64,000 nt of DNA from Oasisia sp. SBJ-2009 (taxonomy: Eukaryota > Annelida > Polychaeta > Sabellida > Siboglinidae): contig OZ024856.1 in assembly GCA_964017155.1 (NCBI GenBank), positions 4,356,825-4,420,824 on the forward strand, given 5' to 3'. The notes under the pieces were generated by a model, which saw nothing but the letters and a program-made list of their open reading frames with translations, was not told the DNA's origin and made no database searches. A program made the translations under genes and the position numbers. Positions 59,690-64,000 of the stretch are shown one piece after another (within the stretch, counting starts at the first letter, position 1; every line of letters starts with the position of its first letter).

Positions 59690-61163
59690 CCTCTCTCTGT
59701 GTGCCCATCAAGACACCGCTGTAGGGACTTTCTCTGTGTGCCCATCAAGACACCGCTGTAGGGACTTTCTCTGTGTGCCCATCAAGACACCGCTGTAGGG
59801 ACTTTCTCTGTGTGCCCATCAAGACACCGCTGTAGGGACTTTCTCTGTGTGCCCATCAAGACACCGCTGTAGGGACTTTCTCTGTGTGCCCATCCAGACA
59901 CCGCTGTAGGGACTTTCTCTCTGTGTGCCCATCCAGACACCGCTGTAGGGACTTTCTCTCTGTGTGCCCATCAAGACACCGCTGTAGGGACTTTCTCTCT
60001 GTGTGCCCATCCAGACACCGCTGTAGGGACTTTCTCTCTGTGTGCCCATCCAGACACCGCTGTAGGGACTTTCTCTCTGTGTGCCCATCAAGACACCGCT
60101 GTAGGGACTTTCTCTCTGTGTGCCCATCCAGACACCGCTGTAGGGACTTTCTCTCTGTGTGCCCATCAAGACACCGCTGTAGGGACTTTCTCTCTGTGTG
60201 CCCATCCAGACACCGCTGTAGGGACTTTCTCTCTGTGTGCCCATCAAGACACCGCTGTAGGGACTTTCTCTCTGTGTGCCCATCAAGACACCGCTGTAGG
60301 GACTTTCTCTGTGTGCCCATCAAGACACCGCTGTAGGGACTTTCTCTCTGTGTGCCCATCAAGACACCGCTGTAGGGACTTTCTCTCTGTGTGCCCATCA
60401 AGACACCGCTGTAGGGACTTTCTCTGTGTGCCCATCAAGACACCGCTGTAGGGACTTTCTCTGTGTGCCCATCAAGACACCACTGTAGGGACTTTCTCTG
60501 TGTGCCCATCAAGACACCGCTGTAGGGACTTTCTCTGTGTGCCCATCAAGACACCGCTGTAGGGACTTTCTCTGTGTGCCCATCAAGACACCGCTGTAGG
60601 GACTTTCTCTGTGTGCCCATCAAGACACCGCTGTAGGGACTTTCTCTCTGTGTGCCCATCCAGACACCGCTGTAGGGACTTTCTCTCTGTGTGCCCATCC
60701 AGACACCGCTGTAGGGACTTTCTCTGTGTGCCCATCCAGACACCGCTGTAGGGACTTTCTCTGTGTGCCCATCAAGACACCGCTGTAGGGACTTTCTCTG
60801 TGTGCCCATCAAGACACCGCTGTAGGGACTTTCTCTGTGTGCCCATCAAGACACCGCTGTAGGGACTTTCTCTGTGTGCCCATCAAGACACCGCTGTAGG
60901 GACTTTCTCTGTGTGCCCATCAAGACACCGCTGTAGGGACTTTCTCTGTGTGCCCATCAAGACACCGCTGTAGGGACTTTCTCTGTGTGCCCATCAAGAC
61001 ACCGCTGTAGGGACTTTCTCTGTGTGCCCATCAAGACACCGCTGTAGGGACTTTCTCTGTGTGCCCATCAAGACACCGCTGTAGGGACTTTCTCTGTGTG
61101 CCCATCAAGACACCGCTGTAGGGACTTTCTCTGTGTGCCCATCAAGACACCGCTGTAGGGACT
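59690..61163. repeat. 37/39-bp minisatellite, about 39 units
   Basis: The unit core is GACACCGCTGTAGGGACTTT followed by CTCTGTGTGCCCATCAA. A 39-bp form (CTCTCTGTG) and a CCATCCAG variant are confined to two blocks near 59890-60400 and 60640-60740. Apart from these changes the units are nearly identical. Confidence 0.98.
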
Positions 61164-62631
61164 GCACTTGTAGTCATCTGTTTGTCACAAGATGTTGGAA
61201 ATAAGTTTGTTTTGATTCAACATTGACAAAGAGCCACAAACTGAGCTTGGCAAAGAGCCCCAGCACCCGAGAGTTCTACAACTGTCTGTACTGACAGACT
61301 TGAAGGTCAAACGTGCCACATTGCCCAACCAAAGATTGATGCACAATGTAAGTGGCAACTATTTCTCCAGAACAGAAAAATCTGTATTAACCAGGAGCCT
61401 TTGGGGCAGCTTCAGGCCTCGAATATTAACTGTTCTCAATTATGGGATGACACCTTCATTCGTCTTCTTTACCAAGAACTGGCAGCTAGCATGACAAGGA
61501 TTACCGGGTTGTTATTAAAGTCTTATTATAACATAAGTTAACCCACAAATTTGCATACGTTTATATTTTGAACGAAACTTGAAAGACAAACTATAATAAA
61601 TATTTTAAATAATCAAACAATAAAAGGTATGCAAAAAACTATAAAATCATTGATTATTCATAATTTATTTCCAAGTGGTCATATCTGGTGAAATGACCAT
61701 ATTATCCTGTTTTGGTACAGATTAAAGTGTAAAAATATGATAAAAAGTAACATTTTATTGTACATGTGTATCTGTAAAGTAAAGTGTATTTGTGTGCATC
61801 TCCCAAGCATAAACTTGAATGACACATTAAGTGCTGTGAGAGTCAATATACTTCATGCTGGGCAACCTTCCAACAACATGTAGCAGAGTCTATTTGATGT
61901 AGGTATTATAGTTAGTACCCGCCCTAAACACCAACACTCGATCAAAATAACAACACAATACGTAGGGTTGCCAACAAATGTCGGAGACTCAGATTTCAAA
62001 CAAGAAAATATGACATTATACACCAGTGTGCATTTCTTCAAGGGAAACAAACGCCAACTGTGTGGTCATATACAATAAAATTGAACACAATCTAGCCATT
62101 TGCAACTACAGTCAACAATATGATGCTTAAATTTGCTCAGAATTTACTTTCAAAGTTGGAGATTCTAGTGATATTTCACATTTCTGATGGCTGACTTATT
62201 GAGACACGTTGGGGGCAAAAAGCATCTAGTGTTTCCTTGACCATAACGCTATGTTGATGCTTTGAATACCCATGTTTCTTCAATTATCTGAAAGCTGGTG
62301 TCTCATATTTCCTTTGATTCACTGTTATGACAAATGTTACAATGTCATACAATGCACCTTGCAGACATAGCATTTTTAGTAGTTACCAACACACACAACA
62401 CAAATATTCTTTGTTTGGCTGGTGACAAATTGGTAAGAGCCAGCATTGATGACATCGGTTTTTCTATCACATCACACTGTCCATGTTGTTAAAAATCTAT
62501 ACCTTCAGTAGGATTATTAAGAACCAAAATTAAAACAACAGTTACTGTGCCTTTCTTGTGTCATCCTTATATATTATATACTCTGTATTAAGTTTATGTA
62601 CAGTGTATGTACAATATTAATTTTTTTATTG
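61164..62631. other. Non-coding spacer
   Basis: AT-rich unique sequence; no gene seen. Confidence 0.5.
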
Positions 62632-62786
62632 AACCAACCAACCAATAACCAACCAACAATAAACCGAGCCGAGCCGAGCCGAGCCGAGCCGAGCCGAGCC
62701 GAGCCGAGCCAAACCAAACCAACCAAACAACAACCAACCAACCAACCAACCAACCAACCAACCAAAACTACCAAACCTACCAACCA
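62632..62786. repeat. Composite microsatellite: (AACC)n, (GAGCC)n, (AACC)n
   Basis: A core of about nine GAGCC pentamers (62666-62710) is nested between AACC tetramers, with transitional AAACC units on its right. Confidence 0.95.
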
Positions 62787-63825
62787 AATTTTAGTGAACT
62801 ACTGGCATAACATTCTTGATGTAGTTTCTATAGTCTTTTAGATTCATAAACCAAAAAGATGTTTTTGTTTTCCTGTCAATGCGACTGCTGACAAATTGAT
62901 GTGTTGACCACAAGCTGACAAGCCAGGGGGGCCTGCTGGACACTGGCCAGTGACAAGTGACATACCCAGGCAGCTGACACTGGAGCTGTGTCAAATGGGA
63001 ACAAATATTAGCTCAATGCCACATTTAATATTAATAGCTGCTGCAGGGGTTCTGGCTGGACAGAGTGACCAGTGGGCAGTTATTGGTCAGTGCCTGAGGC
63101 CAGGCCCCTCCCTACCTCCCTGTTTTCCTGCCTTGGGCAGGGAATCAGTCTGGCTGCAGAAACCGAACAAGTGGTTATTTTTGCGTTAACCCATTGATTG
63201 CGAGAGCGTGTGGAGAAATGGTTTGTTGGCACAGAGCCTGGGCGGTCAGTCCAACGTTGTTGATGTCAGTGGTCAGTGTTTTGTCAATGCCACTGGAGTG
63301 GCATTGAAAATACCAATTGGACATTGTGCTTCAGGCTCTTTTCTCTGCATGGTTAGAAATCTTTGTTGTCTATTTGAAGGTTGCAGTAATATAGTGGGAG
63401 GGTTGAACACTTTGGGGTAGGGTTAAATCTAAAACCCAGTTTTCCTGGGCTGAAGCCTAGTAGCTTAAAAAACCAGGTGTGTGATTTATTCAGTGTAACC
63501 TTATAGTTTGTATTGAGCATTGACACAACACTGGTTAATGTAGTCATACATCTGCCCAGGCATCAGCCTCAGTCATCACATCCGTCTCCACCAACCTCTC
63601 ATCCGCCCAGCCCCAGCAGGTGTTGACTAAATGAAATTGAAACATGATCTGGCCAACTTGGTTCCTACCTGTCAACTCAGTCTCGAGTGGGATTCACTGA
63701 GATTGTGAGGATGCACAATTACCAACTCCAGGCCCACAGCACTGCCAGCCCTGCCTGGGATGACTGGAGATATATGGCTGTAGAATATATTCGCTGGACA
63801 CAGACCCATCTAAATACTGTACTGA
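62787..63825. other. Non-coding spacer
   Basis: No gene recognised. Confidence 0.5.
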
Positions 63826-64000
63826 TTCTACATGGATCAACCTATAGAATGCACTGGTTGTAAATGAACCAGTCTATAGAATGCACTGGTTGTACATGGA
63901 CCAGTCTATAGAATGCACTGGTTGTACATGGACCAGTCTATAGAATGCACTGGTTGTGCACAGACCAATCTATAGAATGCACTGGTTGTACATGGACCAA
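63826..64000. repeat. 32-bp minisatellite running off the window end
   Basis: The unit core is CTATAGAATGCACTGGTTGT followed by ACATGGACCAGT. About five units are visible, preceded by a diverged one, and the array continues past 64000. Confidence 0.93.

Noticed and set aside
59819..60401. Frames with MGTQRESPYSGV or SVCPSRHRCRDFL repeats
   Set aside because: Translation of the 37/39-bp array; the 37-bp units break the frame, and openness follows only the 39-bp block.

Overview
The window looks like animal nuclear DNA, most likely from a marine invertebrate; a mollusc or other lophotrochozoan is my guess from overall texture only. Supporting signs are very long CpG-rich exons joined by a phase-matched GT-AG intron, fossil LINE sequence, a tRNA-derived element, TIR elements without a transposase, CTCF-like motifs, and a large load of minisatellites. 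There are no bacterial operons, ribosome-binding sites or CRISPR arrays.

Region 1 (1-13.6 kb) is CpG-rich and holds the genes. The 3' end of one gene (3-536) is followed by a large plus-strand gene of two giant exons (2376-5415 and 6671-13557). Spliced, it encodes a 3308-residue, mostly disordered, Ser/Arg-rich protein. It has an RVxF-type PP1-docking candidate near the N-terminus, a Gln-rich coiled-coil candidate, an Arg-Asp dipeptide tract encoded by a hexanucleotide array, two TQT (LC8-type) motifs and one hydrophobic module at the C-terminus. Its intron carries a broken antisense LINE reverse-transcriptase fragment ending about 50 bases before the splice acceptor.

Region 2 (13.6-17.7 kb) is transitional. 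It has three good CTCF-consensus matches within 1.7 kb, one lying in a degenerate tandem repeat, plus a weak exon candidate and a possible helicase relic.

Region 3 (17.7-64 kb) has no gene I can defend. I estimate that about a quarter of it is tandem repeat: at least ten arrays of unrelated unit (16, 18, 20, 20, 22, 23, 25, 31, 35 and 37 bp), further degenerate arrays, and several microsatellites. Between them lie a 5.4-kb TIR element flanked by TA and full of ACGTT palindromes, a foldback-like pair of inverted minisatellite arms, two copies of a dispersed repeat ending in a palindromic AATAAA signal, and a tRNA-like SINE head. The long open frames here (up to 711 codons) are by-products of stop-free repeat units.

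I found no multi-gene system. The items most worth following are the giant disordered protein, the CTCF-motif cluster at the composition boundary, the foldback and TIR elements, and the quadruplex-prone arrays.
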